Positions 34,331 to 43,934 of a DNA stretch of 64,000 bases are shown here, in pieces (the first letter of the stretch is position 1; the number at the start of each line of letters is the position of its first letter). The DNA lies in assembly GCF_014841135.1 (NCBI RefSeq), contig NZ_JACYTN010000005.1, positions 1-64,000 of the forward strand, given 5' to 3'. The notes under the pieces are model-generated. The model was not told where the DNA came from. It searched no databases and saw nothing but the letters and a program-made list of their open reading frames with translations. The position numbers and the translations under genes are program-made. The DNA comes from Paenibacillus arenosi. Its GTDB lineage: Bacteria; Bacillota; Bacilli; Paenibacillales; Paenibacillaceae.

Positions 34331-34429
34331 TACGTATTTTTCATTTAGTTACGTATGTAGTACTTATTATTAAGTATGAATGCTTTACGATTTTTTACTA
34401 TGACTTTGACTTCTTTTGGAGGTGCTTAC

Positions 34430-35572
34430 ATGGAAAAAATTTCGATCAGAACAGAAATTTATCTTGGTGAAGGCTCGCTAGATCGCCTGTCTGAATACAG
34501 AAATCGCCGCATATTTGTGGTAACTGATCCTTTTATTGTGAAGGCTGGACTCCTTCACATGCTGTTTGAACGCGTACATGACAGCAATGAGCAGTATATT
34601 TTCAGCAATATCGTGCCTGATCCACCGATTGAAACGGTAACAGAAGGCGTTGAGAAACTTGCTGAATTCAAAGCTGACCTCATCATTGCCATTGGTGGCG
34701 GTTCTGCTATTGATGCGGCAAAAGCAATGAAACTGTTCGCACACAAATTGATGGATCAAGTGGACATTCCGTTTGTAGCAATTCCAACAACAAGTGGTAC
34801 AGGATCAGAAGTAACGAACTTCTCGGTCATTAGCGATACAGAAAAAAATATTAAATATCCGCTCGTATCTGATTTGATGCTGCCACAGGAAGCTATTTTG
34901 GACCCAGCATTGGTTAAAACAGTTCCTGATTTCATTACAGCTGATACAGGTATGGACGTGTTGACGCATGCGATCGAGGCGTACGTTTCCACGAAAGCGA
35001 ACGATATTACCGATGCTTTGGCTGAAAAAGCGATGAAGCTCGTATTCACCTATTTGCCGCGTGCCTACAAAAACGGGGACGATCTCGTAGCACGTGAGAA
35101 AATGCACAGCGCATCTTGCTTGGCTGGTATAGCATTTAACATGACATCCCTTGGGTTGAATCATGGAATTGCTCATAATGCGGGCGCTAAGTTCAAGATT
35201 GCTCATGGACGTATGAATGCACTGCTATTGCCGCATGTCATTGAGTACAATGCGAACTACAAGCCGGGATATAGCAGAGATGAAGAGACAGCTACAGCCG
35301 TGAAATATGCAGAAATTGCGAAAACACTCGGTCTGTCTGCTCCAAATGTGAAGAGCGGTATTCGCAACTTGATGCAGGCGATTAAGCAATTGCAGAAGGA
35401 ATTGAACATGCCATTATCCTTGCGTGATTGTGGTGTGGACAAGACTGCTTTGAAAGAGCATAGTCAAGCAATTGCAGAAGGTGCTTTGCAAGATGGATGC
35501 ACGGCTACCAATCCGCGTGTGCCTACGCTGGAGGATATTGTTCAAATTTTGAATAAAATGTATCAATCTTAA
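34430..35572 (+). CDS. eutG: Iron-containing alcohol dehydrogenase of the eut locus
   Basis: A 380-residue group III alcohol dehydrogenase that would reduce acetaldehyde to ethanol and recycle NADH inside the microcompartment. ATG 34430 follows GGAGGT at good spacing; the open frame extends to 34376 inside the leader. The NAD site is IAIGGGSAIDAAKAMKLF, followed by PTTSGTGSE, and the metal histidines fall in GLNHGIAHNAG and IAHGRMNALLLP. It is transcribed ahead of and separately from eutS, each behind its own EutV-type attenuator. It could equally be named by its PduQ-like relatives; the eut context makes EutG the better label. Confidence 0.88.
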   Translation: MEKISIRTEIYLGEGSLDRLSEYRNRRIFVVTDPFIVKAGLLHMLFERVHDSNEQYIFSNIVPDPPIETVTEGVEKLAEFKADLIIAIGGGSAIDAAKAMKLFAHKLMDQVDIPFVAIPTTSGTGSEVTNFSVISDTEKNIKYPLVSDLMLPQEAILDPALVKTVPDFITADTGMDVLTHAIEAYVSTKANDITDALAEKAMKLVFTYLPRAYKNGDDLVAREKMHSASCLAGIAFNMTSLGLNHGIAHNAGAKFKIAHGRMNALLLPHVIEYNANYKPGYSRDEETATAVKYAEIAKTLGLSAPNVKSGIRNLMQAIKQLQKELNMPLSLRDCGVDKTALKEHSQAIAEGALQDGCTATNPRVPTLEDIVQILNKMYQS

Positions 35573-35601
35573 ACGGAATTAACTTTTCGTACGTAATGCG
35601 G

Positions 35602-35630
35602 TTGACAACGTTTACACAATTAAATATAGT
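35602..35630 (+). promoter_or_regulatory. Promoter of the main eut operon
   Basis: TTGACA (35602-35607), a 17-base spacer and TATAGT (35625-35630), directly upstream of the eutS attenuator. Confidence 0.75.
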
Positions 35631-35634
35631 GAAA

Positions 35635-35725
35635 GTAACACAACGGCGTGTTGCATACAAATATAAGCGATGAGGCTTCTTAAACTTTCCATTCGGATAT
35701 TTAAGGGGTCTTTATGTTTTTTTTT
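35635..35725 (+). promoter_or_regulatory. EutV-type antitermination site 2, before eutS
   Basis: P1 is GTAACAC-AACGGC-GTGTTGC (35635-35654, one G-U); P2 is AAGC-GATGAG-GCTT (35665-35678). The P2 3' arm is also part of the terminator AGGCTTCTTAAA/TTTAAGGGGTCT (35673-35684 with 35700-35711), followed by a long thymine run. Its layout is the same as sites 1 and 3. Confidence 0.88.
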
Positions 35726-35768
35726 CAACTAAATCGTGTTTCTGAACAAGAGATAGGATGAGATAAGT

Positions 35769-36122
35769 ATGGATCAACACAACGAAAAGCAACGTGTCAT
35801 ACAGGAATACGTTCCTGGTAAACAGGTCACGCTGGCACATATTATCGCTAACCCAAACGCGGATATTTACAAGAAGCTAGGATTAGGAACTGATACACAT
35901 GATGCCATCGGAATTATGACCATCACACCAAGTGAAGCCTCCATTATCGCAGCGGATATCGCAACGAAGGCAGCAGGCGTGCAAATCGGCTTTGTCGATC
36001 GCTTCAGCGGATCGCTTGTCATTACAGGCGATGTATCTTCGGTAGAAGCATCTGTTAATGAAGTGCTGCTTGGCTTGCAAAATATTTTAGGCTTCTCCGC
36101 TTCGAAAATTACGAGAACGTAA
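35769..36122 (+). CDS. eutS: EutS, circularly permuted BMC-H shell protein
   Basis: A 117-residue shell protein; EutS forms hexamers in the ethanolamine microcompartment facet and is known in enterobacteria for a bent hexamer. The order of secondary structure is permuted relative to EutM: the body starts with [21 protein letters not shown] and ends with [40 protein letters not shown] is the BMC core helix. It is first in the operon behind attenuator 2 and lies 14 bases before eutP. Confidence 0.92.
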   Translation: MDQHNEKQRVIQEYVPGKQVTLAHIIANPNADIYKKLGLGTDTHDAIGIMTITPSEASIIAADIATKAAGVQIGFVDRFSGSLVITGDVSSVEASVNEVLLGLQNILGFSASKITRT

Positions 36123-36136
36123 GGAGAGAAGCTGGG

Positions 36137-36568
36137 ATGAAGAAATTAATCGTTGCCGGTAGTACCGGTTCAGGCAAGACGACCTTATGCCAATGGCTGC
36201 ACGGTCATGAAATTGCCTATAAAAAGACGCAAGCGATTGAAACATTCGATCAAGCGATTGATACGCCTGGGGAATGCATAGAAAATCGATTTTTGTACAA
36301 GATGCTGCTCGTTTCTAGCGTAGATGCAGACGTCATTGGTCTTGTACAAGACTGTACGAAGGAAGAAAGCTATTTCCCACCAGCCTTTGCGACTGTATTT
36401 GCGAAACCTGTTATCGGTATCGTAACGAAGATCGAATTGGCTGAGTCGCAGGAGCAGATCGCGGAAGCGAGAGCTCATCTGCAAGCAGCGGGAGTAGAGC
36501 AAATTTTTGAAGTCTCGACGATAGAAAATGTGGGAGTAGATGCGCTTCGATCCTATTTGGAAGCGTAG
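36137..36568 (+). CDS. eutP: EutP, P-loop NTPase/acetate kinase-like protein
   Basis: A 143-residue protein with the Walker A motif AGSTGSGKTTLCQWL near the N-terminus (residues about 6-20) and VTKIELAES in the place of the NKxD motif. EutP/PduV proteins are small GTPase-like members linked to microcompartments; Salmonella EutP has been reported to have acetate kinase activity. No EutQ acetate kinase is encoded here, so EutP may supply ATP from acetyl phosphate made by the PduL-type enzyme. Confidence 0.88.
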   Translation: MKKLIVAGSTGSGKTTLCQWLHGHEIAYKKTQAIETFDQAIDTPGECIENRFLYKMLLVSSVDADVIGLVQDCTKEESYFPPAFATVFAKPVIGIVTKIELAESQEQIAEARAHLQAAGVEQIFEVSTIENVGVDALRSYLEA

Positions 36569-36640
36569 ACGACTTTTTTCATCTAGGTCTTCACAATGAA
36601 AGCAAAAGCAAAAAACGGCAGACAATGAGGTGCATGACAC

Positions 36641-37213
36641 ATGAATGGAAAAATTGTAATAGTCGACGATGAACCTATTACAAGAATGGATATTCGTGAG
36701 ATGCTTGAAGAAGCTGGCTACACTGTAGTAGGCGAAGCTTCTGATGGCTTTGAAGCCATCGAACTATGTAAAAAGCATCTACCCGATTTAGTAATTATGG
36801 ATGTTCAAATGCCTATATTGGACGGGCTAAAGGCGGGTAAACGAATCATTTCAGAGCAGCTTGCAGGCGGAATTATTCTCCTTACTGCATTCAGCGACAA
36901 ACAGACGATTGAGAAAGCATCTTCTGTCGGAGCGCTTGCTTATCTGGTGAAGCCGTTAGACGAAAAGTCGTTTATACCGATGGTGGAAGTCACTATCGCC
37001 AAAGGGAAAGAGATTCGCAAGCTCGAACAAAATCTATCTAAGCTAACGCTAAAGATGGAAGAGCGCAAAGCAGTCGAGAAGGCCAAAGGCATCTTGATGA
37101 AGGAAAATGGCTGTACGGAAGAGGAAGCGTATCAAACGCTGCGCAAACTTAGTATGGATAGACGATGTCCAATGATTGAGATTGCGTCGACAATCGTCAT
37201 TTCCTATGACTGA
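36641..37213 (+). CDS. eutV: EutV, ANTAR-domain antiterminator response regulator
   Basis: A 190-residue regulator with a receiver domain (DDEP near residue 8, phospho-acceptor D54 in VIMDVQMP, K in YLVKPL) and a C-terminal ANTAR RNA-binding domain (VEKAKGILMKENGCTEEEAY, RKLSMDRRCPMIEIA). Phosphorylated EutV dimers bind paired hexaloop hairpins and prevent terminator formation. Its likely targets here are the three attenuators at 34243, 35635 and 38643; the decoy RNA at 33970-34042 would compete. The eutW start codon overlaps its last codons. Confidence 0.95.
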   Translation: MNGKIVIVDDEPITRMDIREMLEEAGYTVVGEASDGFEAIELCKKHLPDLVIMDVQMPILDGLKAGKRIISEQLAGGIILLTAFSDKQTIEKASSVGALAYLVKPLDEKSFIPMVEVTIAKGKEIRKLEQNLSKLTLKMEERKAVEKAKGILMKENGCTEEEAYQTLRKLSMDRRCPMIEIASTIVISYD

Positions 37214-38630
37214 TTTTAAATCGCAAATCGAGCACTTGTGTAATCGGCAAACATCATTGACAGATACAGATATCGGTCGAATTAAAGAGATTGCGGAGTC
37301 ATTCGAAATATCCGATGTGCAGCATGATGTGTTCATCGATGTGCTTTCGAGCGTATCCAATGAGGCTATTGTAGTTTACCACCGACGCCCAGAAGAGGGG
37401 ATGTCTTTATACGCTCGTTCGGTTACGGGTGAGAAGGCATTACGCGAGAATGAGCCTGGTGTGCTGCGAACGCTGGAGACAGGTATTATGTCTCAAGGAC
37501 TTGTAGCGAATACACAGGAGAATCATCTCGTCCGTCAGACGGTATACCCGATCAAGAGCCAAGATGATGTTATAGCGGTTGTTATTTATGAAAAAGACGT
37601 TAGTGATAATATACAAGATCATTTCAATGTAACGGGTGCGGAATACGAAGAGAGCGAGCTTTCTTCGATGCTGTCTACAATATTGGGCTTTAAGGCTTCG
37701 ATTATTAATCAGCTTGAGGATGCGGTACTCTTGTTTGACAAGAAAGGCTTTCTGAAGCTGAAAAATAAGAAGGCTGATGAATATTACAGACAGCTGGGCT
37801 ATTTGGAAAATATACAAGGGTTGCACTATGACAATTTGTCATTGGACCAGACGATATTTTCCGAATTAATGCGACAGCATACTACATTACCTTCTTCTAC
37901 ATTGACGAAGGATGTAAAGGCTGCTGGACGCTATTATCAGGTGAAGCGAGTGTTTATTGAGCAGCAGGATCTATGTGTAGGCGTTATCTTACACGATGTG
38001 ACGGAGATTAAGGATAAAGAAGCTGAGATTATTTCCAAATCAGTTGCGATCCGTGAAATTCACCATCGGGTAAAAAATAATTTGCAGACGGTCGCTTCCT
38101 TGCTTCGCATACAGAGCAGGCAAAGTGAAAGTCCAGAAGCGAAAAAATGCTTGAACGACAGTGTCAGCAGGGTTCTCGCTATTGCAGCGACGCATGAACT
38201 GTTGTCGACAGAGATTGAAGCGCAGGTAGATTTATTGGATGTCATTCGGCTCATTGCCTCAAACGTTCAACGAACTTTTGTTAACAATAAAGATATTGAT
38301 GTTCAAATATGTGCGGAAGAAAGCATTTGCTTGGATAGTGATCGCACGGTTGCGATCGCACTTATCGTAAGCGAACTGTTGCAAAATAGCTATGAACATG
38401 CATTTGATGATGGCATGGAAGGCGCCATTACGGTGACTGCTCAAGTGGAAGCTGGATTAGTAACCGTCGTCGTTGCTGATAACGGAGCTGGATTCGAGGT
38501 TAGCGAAGTTTCACAGAAGAGCTTGGGACTATCGATTGTTCGCAGCTATGTGAAAGACAAGCTGAAAGGCAAGCTTGCCTTTGTATCCAACGAAGAAGGT
38601 ACGGCGGTTTCATTTACTTTTAAAAAATAA
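37206..38630 (+). CDS. eutW: EutW, ethanolamine-responsive sensor histidine kinase
   Basis: A 474-residue soluble kinase. ATG 37206 lies inside the end of eutV (eight-base overlap), indicating translational coupling. The N-terminal half contains two sensor segments without transmembrane helices, followed by a HisKA_2-type dimerisation domain with the phosphohistidine region IREIHHRVKNNLQTVASLL and an ATPase domain with LLQNSYEHAF and ADNGAGFEV. EutW autophosphorylates on sensing ethanolamine and passes phosphate to EutV in Enterococcus. Confidence 0.93.
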   Translation: MTDFKSQIEHLCNRQTSLTDTDIGRIKEIAESFEISDVQHDVFIDVLSSVSNEAIVVYHRRPEEGMSLYARSVTGEKALRENEPGVLRTLETGIMSQGLVANTQENHLVRQTVYPIKSQDDVIAVVIYEKDVSDNIQDHFNVTGAEYEESELSSMLSTILGFKASIINQLEDAVLLFDKKGFLKLKNKKADEYYRQLGYLENIQGLHYDNLSLDQTIFSELMRQHTTLPSSTLTKDVKAAGRYYQVKRVFIEQQDLCVGVILHDVTEIKDKEAEIISKSVAIREIHHRVKNNLQTVASLLRIQSRQSESPEAKKCLNDSVSRVLAIAATHELLSTEIEAQVDLLDVIRLIASNVQRTFVNNKDIDVQICAEESICLDSDRTVAIALIVSELLQNSYEHAFDDGMEGAITVTAQVEAGLVTVVVADNGAGFEVSEVSQKSLGLSIVRSYVKDKLKGKLAFVSNEEGTAVSFTFKK

Positions 38631-38642
38631 ATATACTAATCT

Positions 38643-38728
38643 GGCTACAACGAAGTAGTCTAGTAAGCAAAGAGGCTTAAAGTGAACCATTCCTGAACGA
38701 TAGGAGGGGTGTAACTTTAAGCCTTTTT
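38643..38728 (+). promoter_or_regulatory. EutV-type antitermination site 3, before eutA
   Basis: P1 is GGCTAC-AACGAA-GTAGTC (38643-38660); P2 is TAAGC-AAAGAG-GCTTA (38664-38679), both with A1/G4 hexaloops. P2 overlaps the terminator AGGCTTAAAGT/ACTTTAAGCCT (38673-38683 with 38714-38724), perfect over 11 pairs, followed by TTTTT. No clear promoter lies between eutW and this site, so it probably works on read-through transcripts. Confidence 0.88.
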
Positions 38729-38769
38729 ATATACATCTGGGTCAATTCAAGCGATGGGAGATGAGGGTT

Positions 38770-40200
38770 GTGAACGAGCAATTGCTAAGTGTAGGCATTG
38801 ATATGGGGACTTCTACGACTCAACTCGTGCTGTCGAAGCTGCATATTGAGAACTTGGCATCCTCTTTTACGGTGCCTCGCTTGGTCATTACGAATAAAGA
38901 AGTTGTATATCGCAGTGACATCTGCTTTACACCAGTACTAGCGGACAACCGAATCGATATGATTCAGATTCAACAGTTTGTTCAAGAACAGTATGCGAAA
39001 GCGGGCATTTCCAAGGAAGAAATCCAGACAGGGGCTGTCATTATTACAGGTGAGACAGCTCGCAAGGAAAATGCCAGTGAAGTACTGCAGTCTTTGAGCG
39101 GATTTGCCGGAGATTTTGTTGTTGCTACAGCAGGTCCAGATTTGGAAAGCATTATCGCTGCCAAAGGGGCAGGAGCTCATACGTATTCGAAAGATCGTTC
39201 GACTTCGATCGTGAATATCGATATTGGCGGCGGTACGAGTAATTTGGCGGTGTTTGCAAGCGGCGATTTGTTGGATACAGGTTGTCTCGATATTGGCGGT
39301 CGCCTTATCAAGGTGGATCAGAACAGTCACGAGATTACGTATATCGCACCGAAAATTAAGCAGCTCGCAGAACGTAGAGGTATTGCGCTTGCTCTAGGAC
39401 AGCGTGTGACTCCAGCCGATCTAGAGCCGATTATCGGTGAAATGGTCAAGTTGCTTGAGGAAAGTGTCGGGATTCGACCGCTTGGTGATTTCTACGACAC
39501 GATCGTTACGAATAAAGGCTTGAAGCTGGATCGGAACATAGCAAGCATCTCGTTCTCAGGCGGAGTAGCTGACTACATCTACAACGAAGCTACAGGCGAT
39601 GTGTTCCAATATGGGGATATCGGCATCTTGCTTGGTAGAGCGATTGCTGCCTCACCATTGACGAATCAGCTAACGGTTGCTCGTGCAGCAGAGACGATTC
39701 GTGCAACGGTTGTTGGTGCAGGATCGCATACGACGGAGATCAGTGGGAGTACTATCACTTATACAGATGAAAGCTTCCCGATTAAGAGCGTTCCAATCTT
39801 GAAGTTGTCATTATCAGATGAATCTGGTGATGACGAGACACTGGCACGTGCGATTACGGACAAGCTGAGTTGGTTCAAGCTTAACAACGACCTACAGCAG
39901 GTTGCGATTGCGATTGAAGGGAAGAGCAGTCCGAGCTTCCAAGAGGTGCAAAAATATGCTCGCGGTCTCCACAAAGGGATGGCTGAGCTGTTGGAGCAGA
40001 AATATCCGCTTATTGTCGTTGTTCATCATGATATGGCAAAAGTACTTGGGCAGACGCTGTACGCACTGCTTGATTACAAGAAAGATGTCATTTGCCTGGA
40101 CAGCGTAGTTGTAGACAACGGCGATTATATCGATATCGGCAAGCCGATTGCGGATGGAAAAGTGTTACCGATCGTCATTAAGACGCTTGTGTTTCATTAA
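38770..40200 (+). CDS. eutA: EutA, ethanolamine ammonia-lyase reactivase
   Basis: A 476-residue ATPase of the actin/Hsp70-like fold that exchanges damaged cobalamin from EutBC. GTG 38770 is preferred because GGGAG ends nine bases upstream; ATG 38761 is in frame but immediately adjoins the ribosome site. The phosphate-binding motifs SVGIDMGTSTTQLVL and SIVNIDIGGGTSNLAVF are intact, and FSGGVADYIYN marks the adenosine block. It precedes eutB by 40 bases, behind its own attenuator. Confidence 0.93.
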   Translation: MNEQLLSVGIDMGTSTTQLVLSKLHIENLASSFTVPRLVITNKEVVYRSDICFTPVLADNRIDMIQIQQFVQEQYAKAGISKEEIQTGAVIITGETARKENASEVLQSLSGFAGDFVVATAGPDLESIIAAKGAGAHTYSKDRSTSIVNIDIGGGTSNLAVFASGDLLDTGCLDIGGRLIKVDQNSHEITYIAPKIKQLAERRGIALALGQRVTPADLEPIIGEMVKLLEESVGIRPLGDFYDTIVTNKGLKLDRNIASISFSGGVADYIYNEATGDVFQYGDIGILLGRAIAASPLTNQLTVARAAETIRATVVGAGSHTTEISGSTITYTDESFPIKSVPILKLSLSDESGDDETLARAITDKLSWFKLNNDLQQVAIAIEGKSSPSFQEVQKYARGLHKGMAELLEQKYPLIVVVHHDMAKVLGQTLYALLDYKKDVICLDSVVVDNGDYIDIGKPIADGKVLPIVIKTLVFH

Positions 40201-40240
40201 ATAGAGTTATCAATAGGTGCATTTGGAAGGAGGAGCTTTT

Positions 40241-41605
40241 GTGATTTTGAAAACGAAACTGTTTGGCCGTGTCTATCAATTCAATTCCTTGATGGAAGTT
40301 ATGGCTAAAGCAAATGAAGAGAAATCGGGAGATATGCTCGCTGGTTTGGGGGCTACTTCTTCAGAAGAGCGCGTAGCTGCAAAAGTGGTGCTTTCCCAGA
40401 TTACATTGGCTGACTTGCGCAACAATCCTGCGGTTCCTTACGAACTGGATGAGGTTACTCGTATAATTCAGGATCAAGTCAATGAGCGCATTTATGACGA
40501 AATTAAAAACTGGACAGTAGAAGAGCTTCGCGAGTGGATCTTGAACGAGAACACAACCGAGTCTGACATCAAGCGCATTTCTCGTGCTCTTACAGCTGAG
40601 ATGGTAGCTGCGGTTGCTAAGATCATGTCCAACCTTGACCTTATGTACGGTGCGAAAAAGATTCGCATTACAGCTACAGCGAACACGACAATCGGTCGTT
40701 CTGGCACTTTGTCTGCTCGCTTGCAGCCGAACCACCCGACGGATGATCCAGACGGCATCATGGCTTCCTTGATGGAAGGTTTGACGTTCGGTATCGGTGA
40801 CGCTGTACTTGGTCTGAACCCGGTAGACGATTCCGTAGAAAGCGTTACTCGCGTTCTTAATCGTTTCGAGGAGTTCCGTACGAAGTGGGACATTCCAACG
40901 CAATCTTGCGTATTGGCTCACGTTACAACGCAAATGGAAGCTGTGAAGCGCGGTGCGCCGACAGGACTTATTTTCCAATCGATCGCAGGTTCTGAAAAAG
41001 GAAATGCAGCATTCGGCTTTAACGCAGCTACAATCGCGGAAGCACAAGATCTTGTGTTGAAGCATGGACAAGTAGCTGGCCCGAACGTGATGTACTTCGA
41101 AACAGGTCAAGGTTCTGAGCTTTCTTCTGAAGCTCACCACGGTATTGACCAAGTGACGATGGAAGCACGCTGCTACGGCTTTGCGAAAAAATACAATCCG
41201 TTCCTTGTAAATACGGTAGTAGGTTTTATCGGACCTGAGTATTTGTACGATGCGAAGCAAGTTATCCGTGCTGGTCTTGAAGATCACTTCATGGGTAAAC
41301 TGTCCGGTATCTCTATGGGTTGTGACGCTTGTTACACGAACCACATGAAGGCTGACCAGAATGACTTGGAGAACTTGGCTGTTCTACTTGCAACAGCAGG
41401 TTGTAACTTCTTCATGGGAATTCCACATGGTGACGATGTCATGTTGAACTACCAGACAACTGGTTATCACGAGACAGCAACTTTGCGTGAATTGCTTGGC
41501 TTACGTCCAATCGACGAGTTCGAAAAGTGGATGGAGAAGATGGGCTTCATGGAAAATGGCAAGCTGACTAAAAAAGCTGGGGACGCATCTGTGTTTCTGA
41601 AGTAG
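40241..41605 (+). CDS. eutB: EutB, ethanolamine ammonia-lyase large subunit
   Basis: A 454-residue catalytic TIM-barrel subunit. GTG 40241 follows AAGGAGG by seven bases. With EutC and adenosylcobalamin it converts ethanolamine to acetaldehyde and ammonia. Highly conserved blocks are visible, such as [53 protein letters not shown] and [20 protein letters not shown]. Length and sequence are normal for the family. Codon use in eutB and eutC favours frequent codons more than the flanking accessory genes, as expected for high expression. Confidence 0.97.
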   Translation: MILKTKLFGRVYQFNSLMEVMAKANEEKSGDMLAGLGATSSEERVAAKVVLSQITLADLRNNPAVPYELDEVTRIIQDQVNERIYDEIKNWTVEELREWILNENTTESDIKRISRALTAEMVAAVAKIMSNLDLMYGAKKIRITATANTTIGRSGTLSARLQPNHPTDDPDGIMASLMEGLTFGIGDAVLGLNPVDDSVESVTRVLNRFEEFRTKWDIPTQSCVLAHVTTQMEAVKRGAPTGLIFQSIAGSEKGNAAFGFNAATIAEAQDLVLKHGQVAGPNVMYFETGQGSELSSEAHHGIDQVTMEARCYGFAKKYNPFLVNTVVGFIGPEYLYDAKQVIRAGLEDHFMGKLSGISMGCDACYTNHMKADQNDLENLAVLLATAGCNFFMGIPHGDDVMLNYQTTGYHETATLRELLGLRPIDEFEKWMEKMGFMENGKLTKKAGDASVFLK

Positions 41606-41622
41606 GAAAGGAGGAATTGGAC

Positions 41623-42597
41623 ATGAACGAAAAAGATCTTAAATCCATGATTGAATCGATCCTTAATGAAATGGTAGGAAATGAGCCAGCTGAGACAAAT
41701 GCGAAGCCGGCAGCTCCTGCGCCAAGCGCAGCTCCAAGTGAGGCGGCTGTTGCGGTTGCTCAACCTACTGCAAGTGCTGCTGCTCAGCCGACTATGGCTC
41801 CACAAGAGCAAATGCAGGAGCAAGTGGACACAGGTGAATGCTTGGATGATATTACGGAAATCAATTTGCGCAAGCTATTGCTCGTTGATGATCCAGAAGA
41901 TCGCGAAGGTTACTTGAAAATGAAAGAGAAGACACCAGCTCGCCTAGGGGTAGGTCGTGCAGGTCCTCGTTATAAGACGATTACGTCTTTGCGATTCCGT
42001 GCTGACCATGCGGCAGCGCAGGATGCGGTATTCTCTTACGTTTCTGAAGATTTCGTAAAAGAGATGAATCTCGTAGCAGTTGAGACGTTGTGCAGCCACA
42101 AGGATGAGTACATTACGCGTCCTGACTTGGGCCGCCAATTCTCTGCTGAGACGATTGAATATATCAAGCAAAATACGACGAAGCAGGCAAAAGTTCAGAT
42201 TATGGTCGGTGACGGCTTGAGCTCTGCGGCTATTGAAGCGAATTTGCGCGATATCGTGCCAGCTATTACACAAGGTCTTAAAATGTACGGCCTTGAAGCA
42301 GATAACATTTTGTTCGTTAAACACTGCCGTGTTCCTTCGATGGATGTTATCGGTGATGCAACAGAAGCAGATGTTGTTTGCTTGTTAGTTGGTGAGCGTC
42401 CAGGTCTTGTAACAGCAGAATCGATGAGTGCTTATATCGCTTATAAGCCAACTGTCGGCATGCCAGAAGCAAGACGTACTGTAATTTCGAACATTCACTC
42501 AGGCGGAACGCCAGCTGTAGAAGCAGGCGCTCACATTGCTGAGTTGATTAAGACGATGATCGATCGAAAAGCTTCAGGTATCGATTTGAAACTATAA
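41623..42597 (+). CDS. eutC: EutC, ethanolamine ammonia-lyase small subunit with N-terminal targeting peptide
   Basis: A 324-residue subunit. ATG 41623 follows AAAGGAGG by eight bases; TTG 41617 is too close to it. Residues 1-20 ([20 protein letters not shown]) form a short amphipathic helix of the microcompartment encapsulation type. A low-complexity Ala/Pro/Gln linker of about 55 residues follows, and the enzyme domain starts near residue 80 ([18 protein letters not shown]). Conserved blocks include [12 protein letters not shown]-like [13 protein letters not shown] and [17 protein letters not shown]. The linker is longer than in enterobacterial EutC. Confidence 0.95.
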   Translation: MNEKDLKSMIESILNEMVGNEPAETNAKPAAPAPSAAPSEAAVAVAQPTASAAAQPTMAPQEQMQEQVDTGECLDDITEINLRKLLLVDDPEDREGYLKMKEKTPARLGVGRAGPRYKTITSLRFRADHAAAQDAVFSYVSEDFVKEMNLVAVETLCSHKDEYITRPDLGRQFSAETIEYIKQNTTKQAKVQIMVGDGLSSAAIEANLRDIVPAITQGLKMYGLEADNILFVKHCRVPSMDVIGDATEADVVCLLVGERPGLVTAESMSAYIAYKPTVGMPEARRTVISNIHSGGTPAVEAGAHIAELIKTMIDRKASGIDLKL

Positions 42598-42615
42598 AAT
42601 GTCTAGGAGGAACGT

Positions 42616-43269
42616 ATGAGAAACGATCCGATTCATGCAAAGGTGTTGGGCATGAAGCTCATTTCCAACGTTAGCCCTGATATGGCAAGCCAGTTGGAGC
42701 TGAAGCCGCACCATAAAAGCTTGGGCATTATTACTGCTGACATTGATGATGTCACGTACGCGGCACTTGATGAAGCTACAAAAGCAGCAGTCGTAGACGT
42801 TGTTTACGCAAAGAGCATGTACGCTGGTTCTGCAAATGCTTCTACAAAGCTTGCAGGTGAAGTTATCGGCATGATCGCTGGACCTAGTCCAGCTGAAGTA
42901 AGCAGCGGTCTTAACGCAATTGCTGATTTCATCGAGAGCGGCGCGCACTTCGTGAGCGCAAATGACGATAATAGCATTGCCTATTTCGCACATTGTGTAT
43001 CTCGTACAGGTACGTACTTGTCCCAGACGGCGAACGTTCAAGAAGGCGAAGCACTTGCTTACTTGATCGCACCTCCGTTGGAAGCGATGTATGCACTTGA
43101 TGCAGCATTGAAAGCTGCTGATGTTTCGATTGCGACGTTCTTCGGACCACCATCCGAAACAAACTTCGGTGGTGCGCTGTTGACAGGTAGCCAATCCGCT
43201 TGTAAAGCAGCATGCGATGCATTCGCTGAGGCTGTGCAATCTGTAGCAGATAACCCGACGCGTTATTAG
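42616..43269 (+). CDS. eutL: EutL, trimeric tandem-BMC shell protein
   Basis: A 217-residue tandem BMC protein forming pseudohexameric trimers with a gated central pore in the family. It opens with IHAKVLGMKLISNVSPDMA and contains GIITADIDDVTYAALDEATK; the final block has SEAVQ-type FAEAVQSVADNPTRY. ATG 42616 follows TAGGAGG. The permuted tandem fold distinguishes it from the BMC-T protein at 48933. Confidence 0.93.
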   Translation: MRNDPIHAKVLGMKLISNVSPDMASQLELKPHHKSLGIITADIDDVTYAALDEATKAAVVDVVYAKSMYAGSANASTKLAGEVIGMIAGPSPAEVSSGLNAIADFIESGAHFVSANDDNSIAYFAHCVSRTGTYLSQTANVQEGEALAYLIAPPLEAMYALDAALKAADVSIATFFGPPSETNFGGALLTGSQSACKAACDAFAEAVQSVADNPTRY

Positions 43270-43279
43270 GTGCTAGCTT

Positions 43280-43906
43280 ATGAGACATAATGCGCTAGGT
43301 CTAATAGAAGTAAGAGGGTATTTAGGGGCAATTGCCGCTGCGGATGCTGCCTTGAAGGCGGCAAACGTAACTTGCATTGGCATTGAGCGAGTGAAAGATG
43401 GATTCCGTATGATCAAGCTCAGCGGTGATGTAGGTGCTGTACAATCTGCAGTGGATGCGGGAGCAGAGATTGCCGTGCAATTGGATGTACTTGTTACTCG
43501 TCATGTGATTGCAAGAATGCATGAAGAGACGGCTGCAATGATATTGGGCCCGAACGAAGGCGAGAAAAAGGGTTGTGTTGTTGCTGATGCAAAAGCATCT
43601 ACTGATCCTGTAGATTCATCTGCGGCAGCGCTATCTGAAGCGACACCATCTTCTCAAGTAGAAGAGGCATCGTCACAGATGATAGCTGGTATGGAGGAAA
43701 CTTCATCGACGCTTGAATCTGCGAATGCAGCAACAATTTCAAATAAACAAGAAATTACGAAAGAGCTGACGCCTTTGAATGGCAAGCAAGAGACAGTAGG
43801 GAAGCCTGAAGTGAAACTTGAGGCCAAGCCTATCGCTGTTCCTGTAAAGCCAACTGCCCCATCGGCAGCAAAGCGTTCTAAGCACAAGAAAAAAGCTAGC
43901 TCTTAA
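43280..43906 (+). CDS. BMC-H shell protein with long low-complexity basic C-terminal tail (EutK-like position)
   Basis: A 208-residue protein. Residues 1-90 are a canonical BMC domain (ALGLIEVRGYLGAIAAADAALKAANV, KLSGDVGAVQSAVDAGAEI, VTRHVIARMHEE). Residues 91-195 are rich in Ser, Ala, Glu, Thr and Pro and look disordered. The last 12 residues are KRSKHKKKASS-like. EutK and PduK also extend a BMC domain at the C-terminus, but EutK ends in a winged helix and PduK in an Fe-S-type motif, neither of which is seen here. The tail could bind cargo, nucleic acid or membrane. The start lies ten bases after eutL. Confidence 0.85.
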   Translation: MRHNALGLIEVRGYLGAIAAADAALKAANVTCIGIERVKDGFRMIKLSGDVGAVQSAVDAGAEIAVQLDVLVTRHVIARMHEETAAMILGPNEGEKKGCVVADAKASTDPVDSSAAALSEATPSSQVEEASSQMIAGMEETSSTLESANAATISNKQEITKELTPLNGKQETVGKPEVKLEAKPIAVPVKPTAPSAAKRSKHKKKASS

Positions 43907-43934
43907 TTAACGTAATGGGAGAGTAGGAATATTG

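Noticed and set aside
40361-41344. Minus-strand open frame of 327 codons across eutB
   Set aside because: EutB is unmistakable on the plus strand; the antisense frame arises from its biased codon use.
42592-43239. Minus-strand open frame of 215 codons across eutL
   Set aside because: The product is Cys/Arg-rich nonsense and the plus strand encodes a clear EutL.
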